From positions 62,001 to 126,000 of the forward strand of contig NZ_JAPJDO010000010.1 in the NCBI RefSeq assembly GCF_026242045.1: a stretch of 64,000 bases of DNA, given 5' to 3'. The DNA is from Mycobacterium pinniadriaticum. GTDB lineage: Bacteria > Actinomycetota > Actinomycetes > Mycobacteriales > Mycobacteriaceae. The translations under genes and the position numbers were made by a program. Each line of letters begins with the position of its first letter. The first letter of the stretch is position 1. Shown here one piece after another: positions 44,297 to 53,170 of this stretch. The notes under the pieces were generated by a model, which saw only the letters and a program-made list of their open reading frames with translations, searched no databases and was not told the origin of the DNA.

Positions 44297-44656
44297 TCAC
44301 CAGCCCGCGTAGGAGATCAGCAGGTCGGCAATCACGCGGCGGCGTGACTCGTCCATCCCGGCCGCCAGGCCGCCAGGTGCGCCGTCGAGCTTCGCCAACA
44401 GCTTCTTGCCCGTCGTCGGGTTGTAGAAGCTGTACATGGCGGCCAGGAACAGCGCTTCACCCGACGACAGGTAGCCCATCGCGCGTTGCACCATGTCGTA
44501 GTCCGGCGCCATGTCGTACAGCGATGAGTAGAGCCCCGGCGCGCGGCCGTCGCCGAAGAACTGCGGACCGGCAATGATCATGCCGCGCTGCCAAGCATCC
44601 AGGAACGATGTCGCGCTGTAGAACTGGGCCGGTGCGGCCGTTGGTGTTGTTGTCAT
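44297..44656 (-). CDS. Hypothetical protein of the leftward block
   Basis: 119 residues from the ATG at 44656, preceded by AAAAGGAAAG. Aromatic-rich (FYSATSFLDAWQRGM, LYSSLYDMAPDYDMV, AAMYSFYNPTTGKK). No family recognised. Confidence 0.68.
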   Translation of the reverse strand: MTTTPTAAPAQFYSATSFLDAWQRGMIIAGPQFFGDGRAPGLYSSLYDMAPDYDMVQRAMGYLSSGEALFLAAMYSFYNPTTGKKLLAKLDGAPGGLAAGMDESRRRVIADLLISYAGW

Positions 44657-44739
44657 GGAACTTTCCTTTTCTGTGTGGTTGGTGCTGAGCTGCACCACAG
44701 GCGGACCGGACAACGCTCGGCCGGTCCGCCGAGTCGCGC

Positions 44740-45681
44740 TCAGTTCCGGTCCAGCGGTAGCCAGCTGGTGCCACCGGCGGGCCGGTAGTGCGTGGCGTTC
44801 TTGAACAGTGACGCCAGCACGCCGCGCACCACCTCCGGACGCTCGGCGGACAGCCGGATGCTGGCGACGGGTACGTCAGCGTTGATCGGCACGCCCCGCG
44901 ACACCTCCCACGCGTGCATGGCTGGCCGCGGTGCTGGTTCGCCGCGCTTGGCGGCGCGTTTCTGGCAGCGCGTGCACGTCAGCTCCTCGCCAGTGGCGGG
45001 CCACAGCACGGAGCTACGCCACAGGGTGGCACCGCACACTAGTTTGGTTCGGCCGTCGACTTCTACCGCGTCGTGAATGGTGATCTTGCGGCCGCCGGAA
45101 CCGTAGATTTTGACCCGCCGAATCTCGCCGGTCTCGGCCGCCGAGTCGATAGCGGATCGCCGAGCGGCTTTCTTCTCAGCCTCCCGGACATCGAACGCCG
45201 CCGACCGGGCGTCGTCGAACGTCACACTTCCGCAGTAGTTCCGGTCGAAGTAGTCCGTCATCGAGTCGGAACCGTCGTGGTTGTACGCGCCGTGGATCCG
45301 CTCCAGCGTCATCCGTGCGGCCTCCGCTTCGGCGGTGAGTTTCTGGTGAGTCTCCGCACCGGGTACTGTCTCGCCGCACATCTCCAAACGCTTGGCGCAG
45401 AAGTGCTTACGGCACAGCTCGCGGCCGCGTCCCGCCACGGCGGGCTCATGGCCGGCGAATCCGTCGCAGTCCATCCACGCGCCAGGCCAGCTCTTGACCG
45501 TGATGTCAATCGATGCGCCGCCCGAATAGGTGTGCGTCCGAACGGAGTACTTGACCGGCGCACCGGGTAGCAGGCCATCAGCTACCGCGTCCTTGATATC
45601 GCGCCGCATCAGCGCCGCAATCTCGGCGGTGCTCTTGCCCTCCTGGTCGTCGTACTTGTAGCCGTAGCTGCGTTCATACAT
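44740..45681 (-). CDS. LPD29-like large protein of the leftward block
   Basis: 313 residues. The N-terminus (STAEIAALMRRDIKDAVADG then VKYSVRTHTYSGGASIDITV) fits the LPD29 type of domain found in polyvalent proteins of plasmids and phages. A Cys-rich middle (CDGFAGHE, CRKHFCAKRLEMC) and a second ribbon (LVCGATLW ... LTCTRCQKRA) follow. Such proteins are often injected or act on foreign DNA; the role here is unknown. Stop and next start are well separated by 83 bases. Confidence 0.68.
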   Translation of the reverse strand: MYERSYGYKYDDQEGKSTAEIAALMRRDIKDAVADGLLPGAPVKYSVRTHTYSGGASIDITVKSWPGAWMDCDGFAGHEPAVAGRGRELCRKHFCAKRLEMCGETVPGAETHQKLTAEAEAARMTLERIHGAYNHDGSDSMTDYFDRNYCGSVTFDDARSAAFDVREAEKKAARRSAIDSAAETGEIRRVKIYGSGGRKITIHDAVEVDGRTKLVCGATLWRSSVLWPATGEELTCTRCQKRAAKRGEPAPRPAMHAWEVSRGVPINADVPVASIRLSAERPEVVRGVLASLFKNATHYRPAGGTSWLPLDRN

Positions 45682-45684
45682 TGG

Positions 45685-45948
45685 TCAGTTTCCTTTCGAT
45701 TCGATGAAGTCGAGCAGTTGCAGGAGCGCCTCGGCGACGGCGCCAATGTGGCGGGCGCCGTCGGTACCGCCGCGGTTCTCGTACTCGTGGTTTGCGGCTT
45801 GCATGAACTCGAACCGTGGCCCGCCGTCGTCGTGGGTCAGCTGGTCGCGGGGTACGCCCTGGAGGCCGATTGCCATGTTCTGAACGATCGGGTCGGCAGC
45901 GAGTCGCTGTCGGGTCTGTGCGTAGTGCTCGGATTCAATGGTGCTCAT
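45685..45948 (-). CDS. Hypothetical protein, first gene after the inner twin operator
   Basis: 87 residues. Helical (HYAQTRQRLAADPIVQNMAI, GAVAEALLQLLDFIESKGN). Start lies 28 bases from the twin operator; stop is 4 bases from the LPD29-like start, so they share a transcript. No family recognised. Confidence 0.68.
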   Translation of the reverse strand: MSTIESEHYAQTRQRLAADPIVQNMAIGLQGVPRDQLTHDDGGPRFEFMQAANHEYENRGGTDGARHIGAVAEALLQLLDFIESKGN

Positions 45949-45975
45949 GTCTGTCCCTTCCCGCCGAACCGTCGG

Positions 45976-46020
45976 CTGTAGCTACAGAATAGCATTGTGT
46001 AGCTACGCAATGCAAGAGGG
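45976..46020 (-). promoter_or_regulatory. Inner leftward promoter with twin GTAGCTAC operators
   Basis: Palindromes CTGTAGCTACAG (45976-45987) and TGTAGCTACG (45998-46007), cores 21 bases apart. On the minus strand a TTGCAT -35 (about 46012-46007) and TATTCT -10 are 18 bases apart, with one operator in the spacer and one just downstream of the -10. Binding would block RNA polymerase. Confidence 0.72.
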
Positions 46021-46077
46021 TAGACACACAAAATTGCCCGGACCCACTGCGGGCCCGGGCAATTCCGATCCGACCTG

Positions 46078-46752
46078 CTACGCGGCTACCCGCCGGGTCG
46101 CGGCTACACTCGCCGCAATCGACGTGCCCAGCGCCGCAACGATGAACGTCAGCGTGACCCACTCCGGCACCGCGACGACGTGGCCAAGCCACATGGACAG
46201 GCCAAGCCACACCATGATCACGGCCAGCCCGCGCGACAGGTACGCGAACCGGTCAAGCAACGCGGACACGACACCATAGAGCGACCACAGCGCGGCCAGC
46301 GCAACCAAGTTGGCCAGCGCGATGGTCAACGGGTCACGGGTCACCCCGAACGATGCCGGGATGGAATCGACCGCGAACACAACGTCAGTCAGGCCGAGCG
46401 CGGCGACAGCGACCAGCGCGGGGCGCCGCAGCACGCGCGCCGCTATCCGCATCACCACGCCATCGCCCTGGCCGTCGTCGTCGCTGTCGTCGCGTGCGAT
46501 GCGGTAGCCAGTCCAGACCAGCACCGCGCCGAGCGCGAACGTGAGCCATGCGAACCGTTCGAGTGCGGCCGCACCGACGACGATCGCGCCAGCGCGCAAC
46601 ACGAACGCCATCGCGACGCCGGCGGCCAGTACCGCGCGGTACTGGCGGGCTGGCAGGCCGATTCGGGCAATGATGACTGCCCACACCATGACGTTGTCGA
46701 CAGACAGTGACAACTCGGTGAGGGTGCAGGAGATCAGCTCGGTTGCGTTCAT
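46078..46752 (-). CDS. TerC-family integral membrane protein
   Basis: 224 residues from the ATG at 46752 with GAAGGGA upstream. About seven membrane helices and the family's two acidic motifs: LSVDNVMVW (Asp19, Asn20) and VVFAVDSIPASFGVT. TerC/Alx proteins export manganese or support tellurite resistance and metalation of exported proteins. Unusual in a phage and probably a cargo gene acting in the lysogen membrane. No other ter genes are present. Confidence 0.88.
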   Translation of the reverse strand: MNATELISCTLTELSLSVDNVMVWAVIIARIGLPARQYRAVLAAGVAMAFVLRAGAIVVGAAALERFAWLTFALGAVLVWTGYRIARDDSDDDGQGDGVVMRIAARVLRRPALVAVAALGLTDVVFAVDSIPASFGVTRDPLTIALANLVALAALWSLYGVVSALLDRFAYLSRGLAVIMVWLGLSMWLGHVVAVPEWVTLTFIVAALGTSIAASVAATRRVAA

Positions 46753-46837
46753 CGTCGCGGGTTCCCTTCTCGTTGTTCTGGGCCCTAGTTGGGCAGTGAC
46801 ACGGCCGGCGCATGTGTCCGGCCGCATCCCAGCTCCG

Positions 46838-47149
46838 CTAGTCGCAGCACCCGCAGCACGGCGCGTCCTCACAGCGGCGAGCTGCGGGCCCGTAGTAGCC
46901 ACGGGAACGCGTTCGGGCGAACGGGTCGACCGGAGCGCCGGCGCCGACACGGCTAGGCGCCAGCACGTCGCGCGGTTCGAACTTGTCCCACGGGCCCGTA
47001 GGGTTCTGCACCGTCGTCAGCCCATCGGCCTTAGCGCACTCGATGCGCTCGCACGTCACGGTGCGCGCTGCGGCGTCCCAGTAGCCACGCTCGCCGGCCT
47101 GGACCGCACCGCCGCACACTTTGCAACGTGCCGGCCACCGCAGCGCCAT
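46838..47149 (-). CDS. Zinc-finger protein of the leftward block
   Basis: 103 residues from the ATG at 47149; the frame is open further upstream (GYRRPGSSSSGGGSRW precedes it and looks coding), so the true start may be earlier. CKVCGGAVQAGERGYWD ... VTCERIEC is a treble-clef-type zinc site; the C-terminus ends CEDAPCCGCCD. No family named. Confidence 0.62.
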   Translation of the reverse strand: MALRWPARCKVCGGAVQAGERGYWDAAARTVTCERIECAKADGLTTVQNPTGPWDKFEPRDVLAPSRVGAGAPVDPFARTRSRGYYGPAARRCEDAPCCGCCD

Positions 47150-47225
47150 CCATCGAGACCCGCCACCGCTCGAGCTCGAGCCCGGGCGCCGGTAGCCAAC
47201 CGCGCCGATACCCGGGCCCGCGCGC

Positions 47226-47378
47226 TCACAGGACGCGCCCGTCGGCCGTCGCGACCCACGCGCCGTTGGCGTCGCGAACCGATGCCCACGTGCACGTGCG
47301 CAGGTCCGCCCACTTGGCGACCGCGGTAGCGCGATCAGGCGCGGTAAAGGTTCCGAGTCCGCTGTGGATCGTGAACAT
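47226..47378 (-). CDS. 50-residue protein, first gene of the leftward block
   Basis: ATG at 47378 after AGGAAAGGGG. Reads FTIHSGLGTFTAPDRATAVA then DANGAWVATADGRVL, protein-like throughout. Thirty bases downstream of the outer twin operator promoter. Unknown function. Confidence 0.6.
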   Translation of the reverse strand: MFTIHSGLGTFTAPDRATAVAKWADLRTCTWASVRDANGAWVATADGRVL

Positions 47379-47408
47379 TTGGAGCCCCTTTCCTGCCGGA
47401 CCATCCGG

Positions 47409-47446
47409 CGTAGCTACAGACTAGCAATCTGTAGCTACACACGCAA
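47409..47446 (-). promoter_or_regulatory. Outer leftward promoter with twin GTAGCTAC operators
   Basis: Cores at 47410-47417 and 47431-47438, again 21 bases apart, separated by a spacer very similar to that at 45986-45997. Minus strand: TTGCGT -35, 17 bases, TAGTCT -10. Drives the small gene, zinc-finger and TerC genes. Confidence 0.72.
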
Positions 47447-47679
47447 GCCCGAGTCAGCCCCTAATCGTCAGGTTCATCGGCGATAGGGGATCGCCGATAG
47501 GGGATGGGGGCCACCCTCCCCCGGGGGTGCCCGCCCCCCTGCCGCATCGCACTGTGAATTTCGACCTGTACGGATCCCCCAACTTTCACTGATAGCCAAT
47601 CATCAACGGCGCCAGTCGATCTAGCGTGAAACGTCCCGCCATGGGAACCCTTTCCCCTTCCTGTCATAGGAGTCCGCCG
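47447..47679. other. Gene-free region before terminase; likely cos neighbourhood
   Basis: No supported gene. Holds a direct repeat CGATAGGGGAT (47481-47491 and 47495-47505), a C-rich/G-rich stretch at 47505-47545 and the leader of terS. In cos-type siphoviruses the cohesive ends lie just before the small terminase gene, so the cut site is probably here, but I cannot identify the exact overhang. Confidence 0.45.
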
Positions 47680-48153
47680 ATGCCACGACAACCGAAAGAC
47701 CGGTCTTTGCTTGCCCGCCGGAACAAGACTTCGACGCGTGCGACGCTGACGCCGCAGAAGAATCCGAAGATCCCACCGTTGCCGGCTGGCACTCAGTGGC
47801 ACCGGCAGGTTCGGGATTGGTGGCGTCGAGCTTGGTCTTCGCCGATGGTTCCCGAGTGGACCGAGTCGGACATTGACGCGTTGTACATGGTGGCCCGGCT
47901 GATGCAGATGCTCTGGGAAAAGTGCACGCCGAACGAGGCGAAGGCATTGGCGGGGGAGATTCGGCAGCTGCTTGCACAGTGCGGTCTGACTCCGATGTCG
48001 CGGCGAGCACTGCAGTGGGAGATCGACCGCGGGGAGACGGCGGCCGAGTCGACTCAAAAGCGGCGCAACAGCAAGGCAAGCGCGGACAGCAAGCCGGATG
48101 AACCCAATCGGGAGGATCCGCGCACCAAGCGTCGCCTGCAGTCCGTGTCGTAG
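47680..48153 (+). CDS. terS: Terminase small subunit
   Basis: 157 residues from the ATG at 47680, 7 bases after AGGAG; in-frame ATGs at 47626 and 47641 lack one. Basic N-terminus (PKDRSLLARRNKTSTRATLT), helical core with WHRQVRDWWRRAW and DIDALYMVARLMQMLWEK, basic tail. Position directly before terL and the size fit TerS, which recognises phage DNA for packaging. Confidence 0.83.
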   Translation: MPRQPKDRSLLARRNKTSTRATLTPQKNPKIPPLPAGTQWHRQVRDWWRRAWSSPMVPEWTESDIDALYMVARLMQMLWEKCTPNEAKALAGEIRQLLAQCGLTPMSRRALQWEIDRGETAAESTQKRRNSKASADSKPDEPNREDPRTKRRLQSVS

Positions 48154-48163
48154 TTAGTCCGCC

Positions 48164-49807
48164 GTGGACCTGATCGTTCCTCCGCTGGAGGAGCATCCGT
48201 ACCCAACCTTGGGTGGTCAGGTCGGCAAGTTCCTCGAGGAACGTGCGTGCTTCGGACCGGGCTCACTCAAGGGTGAGCCGCTGGTCTTGTCGGAGGACTC
48301 GTGGTTCTGCCTGTATCGCGCGTACGAGGTGTGGCCGAAGGGCCATCACCGCGCCGGCCGCCGGCGGTTTGATCGCGTGGCGTGGTCGATCCGGAAGGGT
48401 GCGGCCAAGACCGAATTGATGGCACTGGTCACCTACGCAGAGCTGCACCCCGAATCGCCGGTGCGTTTCGACGGGTTCAACAAGGACGGCTCGCTGCGCC
48501 AGGGCCGGCCGGTGCGCGACCCCTATATTCCGTTGCTGGCCAACACCAAAGATCAGGTCGAGGAACTGGCCTACGGCGCTCTCATGGTGATTTGCGAGCA
48601 GGGCGCGGATCCGGAGTTGTTCGACATCGCGCTGGACCGGATTATCCGGAAAAGCGAGCGAGGTCGCGACGACGGGAAAGCGCTGCCGATCGCGAATGCG
48701 CCGAACGCCGCGGACGGCGGCCGCACGACCTTCCAGGGCTTCGACGAGACGCACCGCCTGTACCTGCCGAACCACAAAGCGGCGGTACAGACTATGGAAT
48801 CGAACCTCGGCAAGCGATATGAAGAAGACCCGTGGTCATTCTCCACCACGACGGCCGGCGAGCCGGGACAGAACTCGCAAGCCGAGGACGACCACTTCGA
48901 GGCCGAGGCGATAAAGCGCGGCGATGTCGAGCGGCCATCGCTGTGCTACATCCACCGTCAGGCGTCCGACGGCTGGGACATGACGAAGTTCGAGGACCGC
49001 TGCAAGGCGATCATCGAAGCATCGGGTCCGGAGTTGGCGGCACGCACCGATGTGGAGGCGCTGGCCGCCCGCTGGGATCGGCCAAAGGCCGACAAGACCT
49101 ACCTCGAGCGGGTCTGGACGAACCGGTGGACGCAACAGGGCGCCTCAGCGTTTAACGTCCGCCGGTTCAAGGCGCTGGGTTTGCCGGGGGAGACCATTCC
49201 GAAACGGGCATGGGTGACCCTCGGATTCGACGGCGCTCGGTTTCGGGATTCAACCGGCCTGGTGATGACCGATGTCCGTACTGGCATGCAGCAGAGAATG
49301 TTTCTGGAGGAGAAACCTCTTGAAGCCGGAGACGAGTGGGAAGTCGATGAGTCTGCGGTCGATGCCGCGGTGCGCGACGTGTTCAAGAACTACCGGGTGC
49401 TGCTGTTCTACGCGGACCCGCCATATTGGAACTCGACCGTTGGCAACTGGCACGCGCGCTACGGGGATAGCCGGGTAACGAAACGCCCCATCGTTCAGGA
49501 GTTCTGGACCAGCAAGCAGGAACGGATGATACGGGCGATCGGTGCCTACAGCGACGCCATCGGATCTGGTGCGTTGTCGCACAACGAGGACGATGACGGC
49601 GACCTGGTACGGCACGTCGGAAACGCCGGGAAGAAGCTGCTCAACCGGCAAGATCCGGAGACCGGAAACTTCCTGTGGATCCTCGGGAAGCTGCATAAAG
49701 ACCGGAAGTTCGACCTGTGCATGGCGGCCATCCTGTCGTGGCAGGCCCGGATGGAAGTTCTCGGCAAGATTCCGAACACGCGACGTCGGGTAGTGAAAGT
49801 GAGGTGA
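48164..49807 (+). CDS. terL: Terminase large subunit
   Basis: 547 residues, GTG start. ATPase domain with a Walker A-like SIRKGAAKTEL (about residue 77) and Walker B FQGFDETHRL (about 190); nuclease domain with LGFDGARFRDSTGL (about 355) supplying an acidic metal ligand, and later LVRHVGNA. Packaging motor and nuclease. Confidence 0.94.
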   Translation: MDLIVPPLEEHPYPTLGGQVGKFLEERACFGPGSLKGEPLVLSEDSWFCLYRAYEVWPKGHHRAGRRRFDRVAWSIRKGAAKTELMALVTYAELHPESPVRFDGFNKDGSLRQGRPVRDPYIPLLANTKDQVEELAYGALMVICEQGADPELFDIALDRIIRKSERGRDDGKALPIANAPNAADGGRTTFQGFDETHRLYLPNHKAAVQTMESNLGKRYEEDPWSFSTTTAGEPGQNSQAEDDHFEAEAIKRGDVERPSLCYIHRQASDGWDMTKFEDRCKAIIEASGPELAARTDVEALAARWDRPKADKTYLERVWTNRWTQQGASAFNVRRFKALGLPGETIPKRAWVTLGFDGARFRDSTGLVMTDVRTGMQQRMFLEEKPLEAGDEWEVDESAVDAAVRDVFKNYRVLLFYADPPYWNSTVGNWHARYGDSRVTKRPIVQEFWTSKQERMIRAIGAYSDAIGSGALSHNEDDDGDLVRHVGNAGKKLLNRQDPETGNFLWILGKLHKDRKFDLCMAAILSWQARMEVLGKIPNTRRRVVKVR

Positions 49808-49813
49808 ATCGCG

Positions 49814-51337
49814 TTGGCGCTTACCCCATCTGAGTGGTTCGACAAGCTCAACGAGCGGTTCACCAAGTCGATCAAGCCGAAATGGCAGGACGGCAAGATC
49901 CGGCCCAACGAGTATGTGCAGCGCAATCAGGCGTTGGACACCTTGTGGTCGTACTACATCGGTGACCCGCCGCTTCCGCAGGTCGCCGACGAATACGAGC
50001 CTGTCTTCCGTGAGGTGATGCGCAAGGCGCGCTGTAACTACGCGCCGATGTGCGTCGCGGCGATGATCGACCGGATGGAGCTGCAGGGTCTGTCGACAGG
50101 CCGTGACAGCGACACCAACGGCGACGACCTGGCGGCGAACATCATGGACGAGTCCGGGTTCGCCGCGCAGTTCAAAGACCTCCTCGGCTATCTGTTCGCG
50201 ATGGGCGAAGCCTTCGGCATGGTGGTTCCAGGCGCCAATGGGGAGAAGCCGAAGATCCATGCGATCGACCCGCGTCGCTGTATCGGCATCCCGGACCGCA
50301 ACAACCCAGTCCGGTTGAGGGCGGCGCTCATCAAGGAATACGACGACATCGAGGACCGCCAGCTGGGGCACCTGTTCCTGCCGGGCGAGAAGTGGACGCT
50401 GGAGTTCGACGGCAGCCAGTGGAAGCGAATCAGTGACGCTCCGGAGGAGGTCAAGGGGCTCGACGACCTCGGCGGCATTCCGATCGTCCGGTTTGAGAAC
50501 TTGCACCAGTTGGGCGAGTACGAAGCCCACATCGACCTGCTGGACCGGATCAACGACATCACTCTCGACACGATGGTGTTGTCGAAGTTCCAGGCGTTCA
50601 AGCAGCGCGGCGTCTCCGGCGATGAGGACGACGACACCGAGTACGACGACGAGACCACCGACGAGACCGCCGAAGTCGACGAGATCATCACCACGGAGGA
50701 CGGCAAGAAGCAGATCAAGTGGTCCGACGTGTTCCAGGCCGGACCCGGCAAGGTGTGGAAGGTCCCGAAGGACTGGAAGTTCTGGGAATCCGGCGCCACC
50801 GACCTGACGCCAATGTTGAACAACAAGCGCGACGCAGTCAAAGAGTTCGCCGCGGTCACGTTCACACCCCTCTACTTGATCACACCCGATGACGCCAACG
50901 GATCCGCTGAGGGCGCCGGGCTGCTGCGTGAATCGCTGACGTCGAAGGTTCGGGACCGGCGATCCCGTGTCACCCCATCTCTGAAGCTGCTGTGGCGCAT
51001 CACGTTCGCCATGGCCGGAGAGGCTGACCGCGGCAAGACGATGAAGCTGCTGTGGGGGCCGATCGAATTCCGGTCGCTGGCCGAGAAGGGGTCTGCGTCC
51101 GCGCAGGCCAAGGGCACGTTGTCCCGCAAGAGGATCACCCGCGAAATCTGGGAGATGACTCCGCAGGAGATCGACGACAACGAGCGTGAACTGCGTGCTG
51201 AAAGGCTGCTCGACGCAGCGCTTCCGGGCAGTGTCGGTGGGACGTCCCCGAACAGCGTGATCACGAGCCAGCAGCAGACGCCCACGGCGAATCCGGTTCG
51301 CCAGGTGAACCAGCGTGACGTCGCCGTCCCAGCCTGA
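49814..51337 (+). CDS. Portal protein
   Basis: 507 residues from a TTG at 49814 with GAGGTGA upstream. SPP1 gp6-type portal: ALDTLWSYYIGDPPLPQVAD, AMIDRMELQGL, LGYLFAMGEAFGMVVPG, and a C-terminal helical crown. An acidic loop (EDDDTEYDDETTDETAEVDE) lies near residue 275. Dodecameric ring through which DNA enters the capsid. Confidence 0.92.
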   Translation: MALTPSEWFDKLNERFTKSIKPKWQDGKIRPNEYVQRNQALDTLWSYYIGDPPLPQVADEYEPVFREVMRKARCNYAPMCVAAMIDRMELQGLSTGRDSDTNGDDLAANIMDESGFAAQFKDLLGYLFAMGEAFGMVVPGANGEKPKIHAIDPRRCIGIPDRNNPVRLRAALIKEYDDIEDRQLGHLFLPGEKWTLEFDGSQWKRISDAPEEVKGLDDLGGIPIVRFENLHQLGEYEAHIDLLDRINDITLDTMVLSKFQAFKQRGVSGDEDDDTEYDDETTDETAEVDEIITTEDGKKQIKWSDVFQAGPGKVWKVPKDWKFWESGATDLTPMLNNKRDAVKEFAAVTFTPLYLITPDDANGSAEGAGLLRESLTSKVRDRRSRVTPSLKLLWRITFAMAGEADRGKTMKLLWGPIEFRSLAEKGSASAQAKGTLSRKRITREIWEMTPQEIDDNERELRAERLLDAALPGSVGGTSPNSVITSQQQTPTANPVRQVNQRDVAVPA

Positions 51338-52337
51338 TACTGGTCTGACCTACGACCAGGCGCTTGCCGCCGTAGTAGCTGCGGAAGCCGGACAGTCCAG
51401 CGACAGCGAGGTTTCGACGGTAACCGCGGCGCTTGCCCTGGCCGTGATCGCCGCCAGGGAGAACGCCGGGCAGTGGGCAGCGAACCTGATCCTGCCCATC
51501 TGGCGCGACACCGACGTCTACGACGGCGCAGCGGTGCAGCAGTTCACCGAACAGGCCGGCGACTACATGGCCGCCGCGCAAACCGCGGTAGCTGAGACGG
51601 CTTCTGCGGCGCAAACCCAGATCCTCGCCACGATGGGCATCGACGCTCCGTTCACGCCGTCGGATCCGGTCAATGTGCGTGGGACAGCAGAGTTCGCTAC
51701 CGATGGAACGATCAGCGTGACCCGTGACACCGCTTCGGTGGCGTACGGCGACGGTGGCCGCCAGGTCGTCGACCTCGACGAGGACGCGTCCACGGTCGGA
51801 ATCTTCAACCGTCCGGCCCGCACGCAGCGATACCTCGAGTCGAAGGGTGTCGGATCCGAACAGGCACGCGCCGAGGCCGAACTGCGGATGCTGGGATTGG
51901 TCGACGGCAACCTGATGCTGGCGCAGCGCTTGGCTGAGGCGGAGATCCTGGCCAAGGCCGCCGGTGTCGACAAGCGGGTTATCGGGTTGCGGCGGGTGAT
52001 CCACCCTGAGCTGTCCCGCACCGGGACGTGCGGCCTGTGTATCGCCGCGTCGGACCGCATCTACAAGGTGACTGAGCTGATGCCGATACACAACCGCTGC
52101 AAGTGCACACAGGCGGCGGTCACCCGGGAGTTCGACCCCGCCGACGTGTTGAACACCGTCGACCTCAAGCAGCTCTACACCGACGCCGGCGGAACCACGT
52201 CGGGTGCGGCGTTGAAGCGCACACGCTACAAGGTCGACGAGCACGGCGAGCTCGGACCGCAGCTCGTGCCATCGAAGCCGTACAAGCCGCGCAAGCCGCA
52301 GAAGACCACTCGGCGACGCGCCGCGGCTCGAATCTGA
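51315..52337 (+). CDS. MuF-like head morphogenesis protein
   Basis: 340 residues, GTG start inside the portal 3' end. Helical N-terminal half, then the MuF C-terminal signature GTCGLCIAASDRIYKV with ELMPIHNRCKC. Lys/Arg-rich tail. In related phages it is a minor head protein or protease-associated factor. Confidence 0.87.
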   Translation: MTSPSQPDTGLTYDQALAAVVAAEAGQSSDSEVSTVTAALALAVIAARENAGQWAANLILPIWRDTDVYDGAAVQQFTEQAGDYMAAAQTAVAETASAAQTQILATMGIDAPFTPSDPVNVRGTAEFATDGTISVTRDTASVAYGDGGRQVVDLDEDASTVGIFNRPARTQRYLESKGVGSEQARAEAELRMLGLVDGNLMLAQRLAEAEILAKAAGVDKRVIGLRRVIHPELSRTGTCGLCIAASDRIYKVTELMPIHNRCKCTQAAVTREFDPADVLNTVDLKQLYTDAGGTTSGAALKRTRYKVDEHGELGPQLVPSKPYKPRKPQKTTRRRAAARI

Positions 52338-52399
52338 AAATACTTCCGCCACAGGGCGGTTGACCCGTCATGGGTTCCATCCCGACATGGGAGATGTCA

Positions 52400-53161
52400 G
52401 TGAACGACGAACTACCAATCCATCCGACCACTGGTTTGCAGGCACTCGGCCTCACCAAGCGTGGACGCCCGATCTGGCCCGCTATGGGCGGAAGCGAAGG
52501 CGAAGGCGCCGGTGACGGCGGGTCCGGTGAAGGTTCGGGCGACGGAGACGGATCCGGCGGTGCTGGCGGCGACAGCGGCCAGGGCGGCGGGGACAACTCT
52601 GGCGGTGACGGCGACCGGGGATTCCCGGCCAACACGCCGATCAAAGACATGACGCCCGAGCAACAGGCCGCGTACTGGAAGTTCCACGATCGTCGTAAGA
52701 GCGACAGGCTCAACGACTTCGACGGGATAACACCAGATCAGGCCAAACAGTGGCGAAAGGATGCCGAGGACGACCGCCTCAACGGGCTTCCAGCGGATCA
52801 GCGGGCAATGGAAGAAGCCCGCAACGAGGCAACGGCCGCGGCGACAGCCGAGGCAGACGCCCGGTGGGCGCCCATCCTCGCACGCGAGGTGGTCGGGCGT
52901 TTCGTCACTGACGAGGAGCAGCGCAACATCGTGCTCGCTGGAATCGACCCGATGAAGTTCGTGAAGGACGGCACGTTCGACACGGACTCTCTCATCGGGC
53001 ACCTCACCGGCCTCTCAGCCGCATTCGGCGGCAACGGAAGTGGCGGTGGTGGAAATCAAACCCCGTCATGGGGCCAATCCGGCGGGACACCGCCAGCCCA
53101 GTCGGGCAAGCAAATGGGACTAGCCGAGGCTGAACGCCGCGGCTACATCAAAAAGGACTAG
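52400..53161 (+). CDS. Capsid scaffolding protein
   Basis: 253 residues from the GTG at 52400, which has GGGAG 6 bases upstream; ATGs at 52370 and 52394 are alternatives with poorer spacing. IHPTTGLQALGLTKRGRPIW opens it, then a long Gly/Ser/Asp linker, and a helical domain with KDMTPEQQAAYWKFHDRRKS, characteristic of actinophage scaffolds. Confidence 0.87.
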   Translation: MNDELPIHPTTGLQALGLTKRGRPIWPAMGGSEGEGAGDGGSGEGSGDGDGSGGAGGDSGQGGGDNSGGDGDRGFPANTPIKDMTPEQQAAYWKFHDRRKSDRLNDFDGITPDQAKQWRKDAEDDRLNGLPADQRAMEEARNEATAAATAEADARWAPILAREVVGRFVTDEEQRNIVLAGIDPMKFVKDGTFDTDSLIGHLTGLSAAFGGNGSGGGGNQTPSWGQSGGTPPAQSGKQMGLAEAERRGYIKKD

Positions 53162-53170
53162 GAGTCTGCA

